DNA from: Nemania diffusa
Taxonomy: Eukaryota; Ascomycota; Sordariomycetes; Xylariales; Xylariaceae
Length of the DNA stretch: 64,000 bases
Direction: 5' to 3'
NCBI GenBank assembly: GCA_038501195.1
Contig: JBBPUQ010000001.1
Span: 2,418,001 to 2,482,000 of the forward strand
How positions within the stretch are numbered: position 1 is the first letter of the stretch; the number at the start of each line of letters is the position of its first letter. The notes beneath the pieces are model-generated. The model worked only from the letters and a program-made list of their open reading frames with translations. It made no database searches and was not told the origin of the DNA. Below, piece after piece: positions 25,282-37,378 of this stretch. The position numbers and the translations under genes are program-made.

Positions 25282-28002
25282 TCAAACTGGTGAAAAGCCC
25301 GTTGGGCCCTTCCCGTCCGTGCCACCGGTGGCGAAGTATTCGCTTACGACGCCGAGTGCATACGAGAGACTCGCCACCCAAACCCCTCCGATTATCACCC
25401 TTTTGCCCACATTCATTCTCGGTTTCTTGTCCTCATTGCCCTCCTTGTGCCCAGAACGCGGCTTCTGTCCACTAAAAACGACCTCTTCTCGGCGGACACT
25501 CCTGCCCAATCGATGGGCGCGCTCTGCCAGCTCCTCCTCCACCCGAGGCACATCGTAGTTCACGAATCCCGTCGGCGAGACGAACGCTGCGGCGTTTGGT
25601 ACCGCCGTCGAGCGTCCCATCATGTCGATCGGGTTGACGTGGGTAACGCCACCTTGGATGGCCGGCTTTGCGGGTCGCACTTGACGGAAAACCAGCACAT
25701 CCCCGCTTCCCGAGACTATCTCAAAACCTTCGGCTTGTAGAGAGGCGAAATGTGGGAAGAATTTGGTAGGGTTAGAGAGGCGAAGTAGGACCTCCGTTGG
25801 GCTTAGGGGTGATGCCACGTCCGGCACCACCGAGCTTGTCTCCGCGACGTTGATAGTCTGCATGGTTGGATCGTAGGCCAATATTTTATAAACGGTTGGC
25901 TCCTCCGGCTGCGTTGTTTTCTGATCTTTTGCTGGGTCTACCGATTCTGATGGCGGTATTCCATCAATTTCTGGATCTCTTTCATAATATAGATCAGAAG
26001 AGCGCTCTGGCGGCTCTGGTGCTTTATTCCCCGAGGCGGGCTCACATTTCGATGGTGCTTGGCAAGGTTCTCTACCATAAATTCTTCTATACAGAGGCAT
26101 CGTATGCTTACCCCCACACTCCTGGACGAACGAGGTTTCTAGCCCTTGCGGCTCCTTGGAAAAAAGGTCCACCTCAATATCACGACTGCCGTCCATAGCA
26201 GAGATGTAGCGACCCAGAGCAGATTCCAACCTAGGGCTGTTGCTAGGTTGATCGGGGGTCGGTTGCAGGACTTCATTATTCGTAACGCTAAATAGGGTTT
26301 CGGGATATTTCTCCTCTGTGTTTTGAACTATTCCCTGAACCTCTTGGTCATGCGGCTTATTTAGAGCTGAAGATTCACTATCCTCTGGCTTAAATCCACT
26401 TTCATGAGTATTCTTGATCTGCTGAAAATGCTGCAGGAAAGAGGGTGTCACGTCGTTAGCGACGTTTTGGTCAGGCTTTTCCTGAAAAGTCAGATGGTGT
26501 ACAGACGTGTCGAAGACATCTGGGATCCTGTCATCCTGCTCTTTATCTTCATACTCTTTCAAACTCTCTGTTACGCTGTCTCGTTCCGTAGCTGCCGTCG
26601 TATCAAGATGCTGGAGTCTAAAGGCCTTGTACTTTTCAAGATCTCCGTACTGTCCAAACGGCTTATCTTGATCCTTGAAGTCATCGAAAGTGGCAGGCTC
26701 ATACTTGTGAAGATCATCATAGACGGTAAGTGGTTCAGTTGAGGATTCGGGTTCCTTTGGGGCACGATACCGATACTGTTCCAAGTCCTTTAGATCTTGA
26801 GAGTCGGTATGCGTAGCTGAGTCCTCATCGTGCATATATGGCCCATAATCCCGCAACTCTTTTTGCACTTGATCGGGTTCTGAAATAGGTTGGTGAGAAA
26901 GGTCGATATGGGAACGACTTTGGGGAGTAACCCGATCGACCACATCATGATCCTTTGAGCTATCCAAAGACTTCTCGAGGGAATCATCGGGCACTGCAGG
27001 CTGACATTCCTGTTCCTGACTATCACCATACTCCTCAGATGGATCCTCTAATGGTAGATGGTTCAACGAGTACTCCTCGGCCTTCAGTTTTGAGCTGTCA
27101 AATATGTACGACGAAGATTCAGTATGTGCGGACAATTCGGCAGCGTCGGATGGATACAGAGTATCAGCCTTAGGCCAGTCATCGAACTTGCTTTCGGCGT
27201 ACTTGTCGAGCTCGGAAGCTGGGGGTTTACCGTTTGAGTAGAATACGGGCCTTGATGTACCTACATCCTGAGGAGCGAAAGGCACGAACTGCGTCCTGTA
27301 GTTTTTGAAGCTCCGGGTTGGGTTTTCGGGGCCTGTCTCAGTGTGCCAAGGATCTCTCTTCGGTACCTTACGGTTAGTGATGGGATCGATCACATAGCCT
27401 TGCTCTGCGGTGGAACTGGATTCGCTTTGGACTGCGTCCTGAGACTTTGGCTTTCTAGTGGTGCTGTTCTTAGAGGGATACTCTGCTCTCATTTCCTTGT
27501 CACACTGAGAATTCATGTCTGGTGGCGTTTGGCGCGACCGGGGGTTGATGATATGGTCAAGATGCTGATGCCATGATGAAAATGGAGGGCGAGGTGTAGC
27601 TGGCTTCGGGCTAGCGAACTCATCTTGGCTAAGCCATCTCGAAGTGTACTGTGCGGCGGTTGGTATCCAGAATCGTGCGACAGCTCGCTTGAGGGCAAGT
27701 CTAGGCTCCCGAGCGAGCGGATGCTCGAGGTCGTGCCAGGATAGCCTTTGATTGATGCTGTCGAGGTACTTGTGTTTTAAATCTCGGTGGCGGCGTCGAA
27801 GTTCACGATGGTAGATAGGGTCGAGACAGGAAGACCACAGGCCGAAGCGAAAGGTACGAATCTGGATCGGACGGCAGAATGGCACCGAAGATGTGCTCGT
27901 GCTCGTGCTCGAGCAGGCCAAGACACTGTTGGCCGCAGTGCGGACTTGGAGAGGTCGTGACCTCGGAACAGTTCGCGAAGCTAACATGGTCATCGTCATC
28001 AT
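25282..28002 (-). CDS. Uncharacterised membrane protein, probably mitochondrial
   Basis: A single open frame of 906 residues starting at the first of several nearby ATGs. The N-terminus is rich in Arg, Ser and Thr without acids (LASRTVPRSRPLQVRTAANS), as in a mitochondrial presequence. A motif-like region FGLWSSCLDPIYHRELRRRHRDLKHKYLD is split into basic helices. The long middle is acidic and disordered, with degenerate repeats around YDDLHKYEP and GDLEKYKAF. The most conserved part is C-terminal: KILAYDPTMQTINVAETSS, LSPTEVLLRLSNPTKFFPHF and EGFEIVSGSGDVLVF, followed by a single membrane segment RVIIGGVWVASLSYALGVVS near the end. I know this block from fungal proteins annotated only as serine-threonine rich. 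It is divergent from LTN1, 1.16 kb apart. The membrane topology and mitochondrial location are inferred; function is unknown. Confidence 0.85.
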   Translation of the reverse strand: MMTMTMLASRTVPRSRPLQVRTAANSVLACSSTSTSTSSVPFCRPIQIRTFRFGLWSSCLDPIYHRELRRRHRDLKHKYLDSINQRLSWHDLEHPLAREPRLALKRAVARFWIPTAAQYTSRWLSQDEFASPKPATPRPPFSSWHQHLDHIINPRSRQTPPDMNSQCDKEMRAEYPSKNSTTRKPKSQDAVQSESSSTAEQGYVIDPITNRKVPKRDPWHTETGPENPTRSFKNYRTQFVPFAPQDVGTSRPVFYSNGKPPASELDKYAESKFDDWPKADTLYPSDAAELSAHTESSSYIFDSSKLKAEEYSLNHLPLEDPSEEYGDSQEQECQPAVPDDSLEKSLDSSKDHDVVDRVTPQSRSHIDLSHQPISEPDQVQKELRDYGPYMHDEDSATHTDSQDLKDLEQYRYRAPKEPESSTEPLTVYDDLHKYEPATFDDFKDQDKPFGQYGDLEKYKAFRLQHLDTTAATERDSVTESLKEYEDKEQDDRIPDVFDTSVHHLTFQEKPDQNVANDVTPSFLQHFQQIKNTHESGFKPEDSESSALNKPHDQEVQGIVQNTEEKYPETLFSVTNNEVLQPTPDQPSNSPRLESALGRYISAMDGSRDIEVDLFSKEPQGLETSFVQECGGKHTMPLYRRIYGREPCQAPSKCEPASGNKAPEPPERSSDLYYERDPEIDGIPPSESVDPAKDQKTTQPEEPTVYKILAYDPTMQTINVAETSSVVPDVASPLSPTEVLLRLSNPTKFFPHFASLQAEGFEIVSGSGDVLVFRQVRPAKPAIQGGVTHVNPIDMMGRSTAVPNAAAFVSPTGFVNYDVPRVEEELAERAHRLGRSVRREEVVFSGQKPRSGHKEGNEDKKPRMNVGKRVIIGGVWVASLSYALGVVSEYFATGGTDGKGPTGFSPV

Positions 28003-29161
28003 GTCGGTGATGATCTAATGGCGCGCACAGAATAGGATATGCCCAACTACTTCACAAGACATCTAAAGGTCAATCGTCGGTGCTGGGCCCAGCCTGGTAG
28101 GTAGGTATTACGACAAGATGTAGGAGGGCAAAATGACGTATCATGCCTACTTATCATCCAACGTAAGGCATATAAGGGATCCAGTGGAATGGGAGGAAGG
28201 GCGCAGATAGCCAAAGGTTTGGGTAGGATACGAGGGCGAGCACAGCGACGGCTCCGGGTCGATAACATACGTGCGTTGCATTGGAGCAAACCTACCGGTA
28301 CACCCTTCAAAGAGGGAGAGGGAGAGAGAAGGGGGGGTTTAGCTCTACCGACCTACCTATTGCTTATAACGGGTCTGGGCGTTAAATCCCCAAGCACGCC
28401 CCCCCAAACTCGAGCTCCTGTGGGTACTTGAGTTGGGCGGGCTTGAAACCCGGATCGTTCCGGGGGGTTTGCGGGGTAATTGGAATGGGGCAAAATGCAC
28501 CCCACTCAGAGCCCACCTTACACTTTAGTAGCTTTAGTGCTGAATAATGGTGAGAAGCACTGCGTGCATTAGGTATGTAACCGCGTGGGTACCTATGGAG
28601 TGCCTATATTATGCACTATTACACGCATATCCCCTTTTACTCCTCTATTCCATTGTCTTTAGCTTCAGATATCAGTAACGGGGGGCCACTTATGTAGGAA
28701 GGTTGTGTAGCTCTAAAAATAATTCAACATAACCATTCAGCCTTGAACTCCATCGGCCTGAGTCACAACAAAACTACATAAGAGCTTAGGTCTTTTACTC
28801 GTATCATCATTTTAATACATACATCTATATACATACGCACATATATTATATATACATACATATTTAAAGCACACTACATAGAACCATTTGCGGTGGTTTC
28901 TAGCATCATGACTGATTGATGGTTTTATTAACACCAACGTCACATACCGAGCAAGGCGGGCGATAGATACCTACCTCCCTAACCTACCCCACGGTGGGGT
29001 CGAACATTCAATTCTTAATCCACGATTGCGCTTCTTGCCGTTGTCGCATTTTGATCTCTCCTCTTAGCTGATGCTTGCGTGCGCCGTCACTTTTTTTCAA
29101 TCCGGCTACATCACCATATATTGCCATATATGCGCTTATTCTTATCTAAACGCCGGCCAGC
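28003..29161. other. Divergent intergenic region
   Basis: Shared upstream region of the minus-strand membrane protein gene and LTN1. It contains short TATATACATAC-type AT tracts near 28820-28865 and homopurine/homopyrimidine runs near 28310-28335. No gene is supported; the frame at 28189-28431 lacks motifs. Confidence 0.5.
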
Positions 29162-32100
29162 ATGAGTCGGAAACCGGGAAAGGCTCGTGCTGCCAGTAGC
29201 AAGGCTGTCCCCAGCTTCGGCGCAAGCTCTTTTGGGACCTTCGCATCTGCAGCTAGCGGCATCAATCTTTCCTATCTCGCTGAACCCCCCGACTTCTCCT
29301 CCGTGTCTGACGCGAACGTTGTTGTGTCGCTCAAAAACCTGCAAAAGAAAGATGCTACTACCAAGGCGAAAGCTCTCGAGGAACTGCTTGGCTATGTGCA
29401 AGCCCATCCTTACGAGCAGGACGGAGGCGTCGAGGAGCCGGTACTGGAAGCTTGGGTAGGCCTCTCTCGCGCGCGCGCGCGCAGATTGATGATGGCGCCG
29501 GCTGCTGACTCGTCATGGCTCTCTTAGGTCCAGTCCTACCCCCGCGTATCAATAGACAACTCGAGACGCGTGCGCGAACTCTCCCACACCCTCCAATTCG
29601 AGCTTATGAAATCGGCCCGGAAGCGCATGGAGAAGAATGTGCCCAAGGTTGTTGGGCCATGGCTCGCCGGCACCTTTGATCGTGATAGGGCCGTGTCGAG
29701 AGCCGCCACCGAGGGCCTTTCGTCTTTCCTCACCACGCCCGAAAAGGTTGCTCAGTTCTGGAAGCGCTGCCAGCAACAGATTCTCAACTACGCTGACGAC
29801 GCCATCAAGGAGACCGCAGACACCCTCAGCGACCGCCGCTCAACCAATGCCGACGATGCCGACGCGAAATACTTCAGAGTTCTTGCCGGGAGTCTTGCAT
29901 TGGTCTTGAACCTCCTCCAACAATTGAGCGCTGTGGATGTAGAGAAATGTATTGACAGTTACGACCAGTTCTTTGAAAATGACAAGGTGTGGGCGAGCGC
30001 AATTGTTAATGATCCGAACGTGAGGCGGCTCTCATCTCAGCTCTTGTTGGTATGCCTCGAGAGGAGGCCAGATCGAGTTGCCGCCGATTTGTCCCGCATC
30101 AGCAAAGTGTTTGTGGCCGAGGGTCTTAAAAGTAATCAGTCCGGCTCCGCTACTGACTATATCAGCGCTCTGACCAAAGTGACGGCAAAGTACCCGACAG
30201 TGTGGACTTCAGATTATCGGGGGAAAAAGTCTCCTGTCTCGCGGATTAGGATCTTCCTCGAATTGGGCTCGCAAGGTGGCCCGCCGCTCTACTGGTCCAA
30301 TGTTACTCAACTTGTCGAAGCAATTCCCAGTGGTATACTACCTAGAGACCACGAAGGCGCCATAGACCTCTTAAAGTCCATGAGGAAGGGGGTCACCAAT
30401 CGCGACGAGCCTCGTACCAATGCCATCGAAGCCTGGACCGCGTACCTTAGCTTGGCGAGGCACTTTTTGCAGACAGCCTCGTCTAGCGAGGCACGTCTGA
30501 AGCTTTGCCAAGACGCTGTCTTCCCATTGACAAAACACTATCTCTTCCCATCGTCTGAGACTTCAGTTTGGTCATCAGGTAGCCAGTTGCAAATATTGAT
30601 CAGGGCGTATACCTCGACTACTACGTTGCCTTTTGAAGATCTCGTGGAGGCTACAAAGTGTGAATGGGGTCGGTTAAAGGACGAGTTTAAGGACCATCTA
30701 CGCAACTCCTTACCCGAAGCATCGAGGGAGTACCAAAAATCTCAGAAGTCAGTAGCCGATGAGGGACGTAGATGGTTCTCTTTGGCCGGTATAATTTTAG
30801 ATGCACATGAGAAAACTCAGGGAGGCGACCGCCCAATTCCGGATATCCCAACCCAACTATCCCTAGAACTACTCGACGAAGGGCTGAAAATACTCAAAGC
30901 AAGGAGTTGGAAGCCATTTGGTGCTGCTGCAGCTGTGGAATCTGCAATTAAACTCGCACAGTCACTCTTTAAATCGGCATCATCAGCCCAGGGCATATTC
31001 GATGGGTTGAATAAATCTCTTGTGGAGGGCCGAGAAGAGCTTCTGAAATCATCAAGTGCACCATACATCCTTTCAAGCATAATACTTATTGGCCAAATCC
31101 CTCAGAGGCATAGCGATTTCGAGCATATATGGAAATCCAGTACCTCGGTAGTGATGGAATGCTTAGATACTGTTGAAGCTATGCCTGCGCTGAGCCGGCT
31201 CATTTCTAGTGCCCAGGCAGCTACATTTGCGCTGCAGAACCCTAACCTACAGGCTGAACTCATTCGACGATGTTTAATATGTGCCGTGGGGAATTCCGCG
31301 TCTAGTTGGGAATTATTCAACAATGTGTTCACCTTTGGGGCACTGAGCGAGTCTGCCTCGAGTAGACTTGCCAAGGAGCTTACAAGCCGCACAACGAATT
31401 CTTTAGGCGAGCCCAACGAAGGTGTTCTTAGAGGATTGCAGATAATCGCAGAAAAAAACCCCGAACTGTTGACAAAAAATGAAGAAACGCACATGGCATT
31501 GAAGACGAGCTTGCTAAGTCTCTCAGAAAAAGGGCGCGGTTCTGAAGTGGCCATGCTACACGCGCTTCTAGAGAACCCTTCAAGCGGAACTTCAAAAGCC
31601 CATCTCCTCGTCCAACGAAACATTGATAGTGCGAGCACTAGCTCTCTCTCGTATGTGTCCTCCATCTGTACGACTGCTGTCATATCTAACTTTTCTGCAG
31701 GGTCGAGACCCTTGTCCAACAAGCCATGCAAGCACAAGAAATACTTCGAGCATCTTCAGAAGATGGGGACATCAGCGCAGAGCTTCTTGCCCTTCTACCA
31801 AATCCCGCAATATGGAGACAACAGCTTGGAATTCTTTGCCAGGAAACCCCAAGCCCTTCTTTAGCGCTCACGAACAGCCTTGGGGGTTCATGTTTTCTTG
31901 CAACTGGCCTGCATACAGACACTGGTATAAATATACAACGGGATGCTCAAGGCTGCTCCATACCTGGCCGCATGGCTCTCTACACTGCAAAACTGATCGC
32001 TTCCGGATTCGATATCGACCACACGGCGTTTTCTACTCGGGTCGATTTAGCCATCAATCTAAGTTTGACAGCTGAGCTAGCAGCAGATCAGCTCACCATG

Positions 32101-34284
32101 GTGGGAGAGGAGGGCATATGGCGTTCCTTATCCTCTGGTAATGCTCTACCAGATCTCGAGAGTTTAGTTGCGTCTTCTCAGAAGCACTTCATAACGACGG
32201 CCGAGTGTGCTCAGGGATGGCGTGACGGAACCGGAAGCGAGCAGTCGCGGCTAATGCACGAACTCATTGAAAGACTAACTGAACAGTCACGAACCTTGTC
32301 GCCACTAGGTTTCTATTCCGCCCGATCTATGCAGAACATTCTCCAGGCATTGACAGAGCGACACGGCTTTCCATCAAGTGGGGAGCAGTGGTTGGCCGAT
32401 ACAAACTGTCTTCAGTCATCTCCTTCAACAGTATTTCCAGCAGCTGCAATCCTCGGCGGACTCGGCGAGACTGTTTCGACGTCGAGGACTGTCAATAATT
32501 TCTGCAATCGCTTAGTGAGCGATGTCGCGGGGGCCAAGCTAGGCCAGGAGAAGGCGTTGATCAACCTCAATCTACTTAATCTATGCATGCAAATATATGA
32601 TCCTGGCGAACTACCAGTTGCGAACAACAGGTTGGTGTTTGCCGTCAGGCAGATCACGTCTTGGTTAGATACACCCGAGGATGTTGATTATGCATTTGCT
32701 GCCGAAGCCTGCCGTTGCTTGCAGCGCCTTTTGCCTTGCATCAAGGACGTTTACGGCCCCTACTGGGAAAAAACCGTCAACTTTTGCATATATCTCTGGA
32801 CGAAACCTTGTACGCAACCACTTGATACTCGCCTGCCAGAGATATATGCATCATTGCGGCTCATGGCCATCCTCCAGTTGTTAGAAGAGCCAAACGATGA
32901 CTTGATTGATATTCTAGAGGCTTCTATGGAGAGAACGTCGGCTGCGCTGATCGGCCTACTCAAGCTACCTAGAGAAAAGCATACGCAAGCCCTCGAGATA
33001 GTAGACGCTATCCTTTGTAGGCAGGCTGAAAAGCTCCCACTCCAACAGTACGACGACCTTTCAGAGCTTTATGGATTAGTAGCTAGTGAATCTCGCGCTA
33101 TACAAACAGCAGCATTTATCATATTGAATAAGGCGCTTCCAGCTGCGCAGGAAAAGCTCGCTGTCGACGTTCTTCTAGAGAAGCAGGACGCGCGGCTCCC
33201 GGATGAACTCTTATCGCTTCTTCTTGATGCACCGACATTAGATTCGTATCCAGATGAGATGATAGCGCAATTCCCGACGCCTGTCCGCTCGTATCTACTA
33301 TCTTGGCACTTGGTATTTGATGCTTTCCAAGCTGCCTCCTTCAAGGTCCGTAGCGACTACGCTGAAAATCTCAAGGCAGAAAACTATATCGGCCCTTTAT
33401 TGAACTTCATATTTGATGTCTTGGGTCATTCAGCAGCCCATGGGCTGAGCTTAGATCGAGCAGGCTTCACAGAGGAAAACATACGATTCTACGACCTAAA
33501 GCTGGCCGAGTCCGAGTCGGAAGAGAGGAATATGCAGTGGCTCTTCATCCATTTATTCTACCTAGTATTAAAATTTGTGCCAGGACTTTTCAAGACCTGG
33601 CACATCGGCTGTCGCTCCAAGCAGACCAAAATCGCAGTGCAAGGGTGGATGGCGAGATATTTCTCGCCTATCATTATCTATGAAGCTTTAGACGATGTAG
33701 CAATGTGGAATGAAAGTCAAGAAGCACCGGCAGACGACGAGAAGGAGCTAGTTGTGAAGGTTAGCCGAGCAGCGAAAGAAGTGGTTGCCGGGTACGAAGT
33801 AGACGATCTCAATGCCTCAATCGCTATCCGCATACCTGCCGAGTTCCCACTCGAGGCTATCACGGTTGTCGGCATTAATCGTGTGGCAGTGGATGAAAGG
33901 AAGTGGAAGAGCTGGATCCTGACGACGCAAGGTGTCATTACGTTCTCCGTAAGTCGCCTCTCCCACTTGGAAACACGTCGATGCGAGGTTCAACTAACAT
34001 GGGCAAAACAGGGTGGTAGCATCATAGATGGACTCATCACATTCCGACGCAACGTCATTGGTGCGCTCAAGGGCCAGACCGAATGCGCCATCTGTTATAG
34101 CATTATCAGTACCGACAAAAAGATGCCCGACAAACGATGCCAGACCTGCAGGAATCTGTTCCATCGTACCTGTCTCTACAAGTGGTTTCAGAGCAGCAAC
34201 CAGAACACATGCCCGCTATGTCGAAATCCGATTGACTACTTGGGTGCAGACACCAGGGCAAGAAAGGGTGGTTCTGGCGCATAG
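29162..34284 (+). CDS. LTN1: E3 ubiquitin-protein ligase listerin
   Basis: Four exons, 29162-29455, 29528-31650, 31701-33948 and 34012-34284, give 1645 residues, the usual size for fungal listerin. Introns are 72, 50 and 63 nt. The last is a multiple of three and stays open if unspliced, but removing it joins GVITFS to GGSIIDG as in other listerins. The N-terminal block (SFGTFASAASGINLSYLAEPPD, then LKNLQKKDATTKAKALEEL) is the conserved listerin domain that docks on the 60S subunit. The middle is a long HEAT/ARM-like solenoid. The C-terminal variant RING (C1580 to C1625: CAIC...CQTC...FHRTCLYKWF...CPLC) recruits an E2. Listerin ubiquitinates nascent chains on stalled 60S subunits in the ribosome-associated quality control complex. 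Intron 1 contains a (CG)7 tract. Confidence 0.97.
29468..29482 (+). repeat. (CG)7 tract inside LTN1 intron 1
   Basis: Seven alternating CG dinucleotides, a potential Z-DNA former, lie between the donor and the CTGAC branch site of the 72-nt intron. Confidence 0.9.
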
Positions 34285-35105
34285 ATGTACTACCTAGGTA
34301 GATAAACGGGATCATACAGGAGGTTTGCATATTATGGGGGGACAATGGTAGGTACCTCTGGGGGGGGTGATAAACAAGTTTCGATAGTAGAAAAGTATGC
34401 CAGTCCCAAGTCTCAACCCGCCTTGATGCTCAGATCGATATTCTCCCGCGCCTGTGACATGACGAATGAGAAAGGGATGCTGCGACGACTAGTATACGCG
34501 CTCTAGCTTGGCCATGTCCATGAGGCCCCATAGTTCTGCTAAACCCAGCTGGCTGTCTCCTATTTAATACGGCGGCAAGCCAAAGCCCTTGATTCAGACG
34601 ATGCAGCTTATTCTACTTCCCACGGCCGTAAATATTAGCGCTGCTCTGGGAAGTGGACTCTCCAACACATAATATGCACTCAGGGTTGGCTTTCTCTACA
34701 GGGGATACGAGCACATGAAACGCTCACATGATTTTTCTCGCTACAGGAGAGAACATCTGGAAGTCGTCCCTCATATCTGGATTGCGAGCTACTTGCTAGG
34801 AGCGCAACTAGGAGGCAGGGGCAGCATGATGTCAGAAGCGAATATAGACACGGCAGCTCCTACTCTTGCGGAAGTATTGGTGCAAGGGAGGTTGCACTGC
34901 GGAATGAATCACTCGATCTCGATCACTTGCTAGCACCCCTTCGAACTTGACTGAGCAGGTACCTAGATCGTGGTAGAGTGCTCTATCTGTTTCGCTCGCG
35001 TCTCTCCATTCTCCATTGTACGTGTGTATTCGCTATAACGAAGCAAAAACTACTTGATCTACACACTGCCTATATTGCTACCGGGGTCTTCACAACATCG
35101 CCAGC
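34285..35105. other. Intergenic region
   Basis: Between LTN1 and the downstream same-strand gene. It has a CTACCTAGGTAG palindrome at about 34292-34303 and no supported gene. Confidence 0.5.
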
Positions 35106-36746
35106 ATGTCATTGTCACTATTGCATCGATGGTCCCTTCCAAGCCGCGGATTCGTCCGTGATAAGTCGCAAGACGAAGCGTCTTCCGGCCAGTCGAGATT
35201 CCCTACCATCCACATCGGCCAGCTAGGCCCGCGTCGACGCCCAAATCTATCATCAAACTTTTCAACGCTATTCGAGAAACCCGAGAATCGGTGTCGCATA
35301 CGGAACGTAGAGGGCCATAGCGATGCTGCTGATGACCTGCCGCTGTTAGTGCCTCGCCGTGAGAATGCACCGTCGGACATAACCTTCAGGTACTCGCATA
35401 GCCATGAATACCAAGACACGGCCAGTCCCATCAAAGTGCCGTCCCCACGGAGAGGTGACAGAGTCGAGCCTGCATCCCAGGATGTTCAGCTGGACAGGAC
35501 CAAGCCTCCGCCGTACCTTGTGCCGAAGAACCTGAGCCAGGACACACACCAGATCAGTGAAACGCCAAAGATTCGCTCCTTTAGTCTGTCGAGTACCGAG
35601 ACTGCCAAGAACGGGAGTCCAGATGGGCCTCTCACTCAACAGCTTACAGTAACAACCGACCATGGTGAGACAATACGCTCCGCTTCGTCTTCCTACCCAT
35701 CTGAGGGCATCCGTTCTCCTTTCACTAGATGCTCTACGCCAGAACCAGTCACCGCTCGCACGAAGAACTACCTCGCCGAGTATCGACGTTATAGCCAGTA
35801 CCCTTCTCAAAGCGTGTTTAACCTATCTAGCATGCCGGCGAGCGAGGAGTATGCGGCTGGTGGCACTGCCGAGGAAAATAGTCAGGTGGCCCTAGATAAC
35901 AGTCATACTGTCGCCAAGCCATCTGAAGAAGATCTTACGGAGCTAGCATGCCCGAGCACTGTTCACTCAGACTATCAACAACAGAGGCCATCGGCAAATG
36001 GTGAAGCCACGGTGCCAGTCTTGGAGAATGAGGATGCCATTTCTTCGCCACTTGAAGCCAGCTGCACAAGCTCCCCAAGACGGAATGTTCGGGATATGTC
36101 TGATGATGGTCATGGCTCTCAGCTCGAAGGCAGAGGCTTCGCCTCAACGGATCGTCTACGCCTGAGTCGAGATACGGATACAACGATGCTTACAGCTATC
36201 AAACGGACCAGCGTGTCGGACGGCGAGGATGTTTGGTTCACCATTCACGGTGAGGGAGAGGGCCGGCTCTCTCGCCCTGCGTCTTGGCTACAGCTCTTCA
36301 CCGTGTCGGCCTCGAACCGCTCCTCGAACACACTCGCCCAGCGCATGCAGAGGTTGAAACTACGCAAATGGGTCAAGCGGGCGTGTTTTAAAACCAAGGC
36401 CCGATTACAGCTCGTAGGGCGGCCGGTATCTACAGTCGGGCGTGCCAGTTCCGAGGCTCGGCATCGCAAGCAGCGCCATTTGAAGAAGAAGAAGAAGAAG
36501 GTGAATGCTGCCAAGAAAGGAATCAAGGGCGTTGGGAAGAGGGGCGAGAAGTCTTGGAGTGTTGGCAAGACGCTGGACGCTACCAAGGAGCGGGCGATAC
36601 AGCACATGAAGATGGCGGATAGTTTCTTCGGCTCTTTGGCGAAGAGAAAGAGCCTGCAATTCGGACTGCTCAGATCCGAGAAGCAGAACAAGGTTCTACC
36701 TACTCACAAGAGAGTGCAATCCTGTCCCTCTAGTATACGTTTGTAA
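35106..36746 (+). CDS. Disordered protein with basic C-terminal region, unknown function
   Basis: One uninterrupted frame of 546 residues from an ATG after GCC-AGC. I do not recognise a named family. Most of it is low-complexity, rich in Ser, Pro, Glu and Arg, with possible phosphosites such as RSASSS and SPFTRCSTPEP. The C-terminal 150 residues differ sharply: MQRLKLRKWVKRACFKTKAR is a compact aromatic/basic helix, followed by a lysine tract HLKKKKKKVNAAKKG, and a final basic tail. The RLKLRKWVKR-type motif occurs, to my recollection, in other uncharacterised fungal proteins, so this part may be a conserved nucleic-acid- or membrane-binding module. The complement carries open frames too, but with no motifs. 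Length and clean start support a real gene; function is open. Confidence 0.75.
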   Translation: MSLSLLHRWSLPSRGFVRDKSQDEASSGQSRFPTIHIGQLGPRRRPNLSSNFSTLFEKPENRCRIRNVEGHSDAADDLPLLVPRRENAPSDITFRYSHSHEYQDTASPIKVPSPRRGDRVEPASQDVQLDRTKPPPYLVPKNLSQDTHQISETPKIRSFSLSSTETAKNGSPDGPLTQQLTVTTDHGETIRSASSSYPSEGIRSPFTRCSTPEPVTARTKNYLAEYRRYSQYPSQSVFNLSSMPASEEYAAGGTAEENSQVALDNSHTVAKPSEEDLTELACPSTVHSDYQQQRPSANGEATVPVLENEDAISSPLEASCTSSPRRNVRDMSDDGHGSQLEGRGFASTDRLRLSRDTDTTMLTAIKRTSVSDGEDVWFTIHGEGEGRLSRPASWLQLFTVSASNRSSNTLAQRMQRLKLRKWVKRACFKTKARLQLVGRPVSTVGRASSEARHRKQRHLKKKKKKVNAAKKGIKGVGKRGEKSWSVGKTLDATKERAIQHMKMADSFFGSLAKRKSLQFGLLRSEKQNKVLPTHKRVQSCPSSIRL

Positions 36747-37378
36747 GTAGCCATGGCTAGGCGACAGCCACTGTTTTTGTTTTCATCAAGTGTAAGTTAA
36801 ATGGGTAGTTTAGGGGATGAGTAGGAGGATAGAATGATGGAACGTAGGAATCCCATCATTACTGATGATACTGATATTACGCGAGTATCACATACGACTC
36901 TCGTAAGTAACAATATTTGTACCTAATAGAATCGAAAAGGGGGGAAAGCATCGATGGACGATTACCTCTCGAGAAAGTCGAACTTTGTGTGAAACCCGGA
37001 TTTTCCAGGACCTTTATAATCCCAATTTAATCTTATACCTATCACGTACGACCATAGGATGTAGAGAACGCGGGGTCCCGTCCGCTCCCCCATAGCTAAG
37101 CTACATACCGCCGGATCAGTAGTTGGGTCGGTGACGACCAGCGAATCCCCGGTGTTGTACGTTTTTTTCTTGCTCTTTTTTTTAGTATTTATGTTTTTTT
37201 TTTGTAAGCTATGTTTTATCATTTGGTTGTCCCCTCACTTTTTGCAATCCTCTCGCTTCAGTAGACAATTAATTGTTGTTAATTACTTGTGTTGGGAGAA
37301 AGTAGAAAGTGAAGATAGTTCATGCTCATAGATATTCGTTAGCTAGTCTGCACCCCCGCCCCTTTTCCCGCCCCCTTT
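36747..37378. other. Tail-to-tail intergenic region
   Basis: Spacer between convergent genes with T-rich runs (37158-37204) that fit 3' ends. No gene. Confidence 0.5.
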
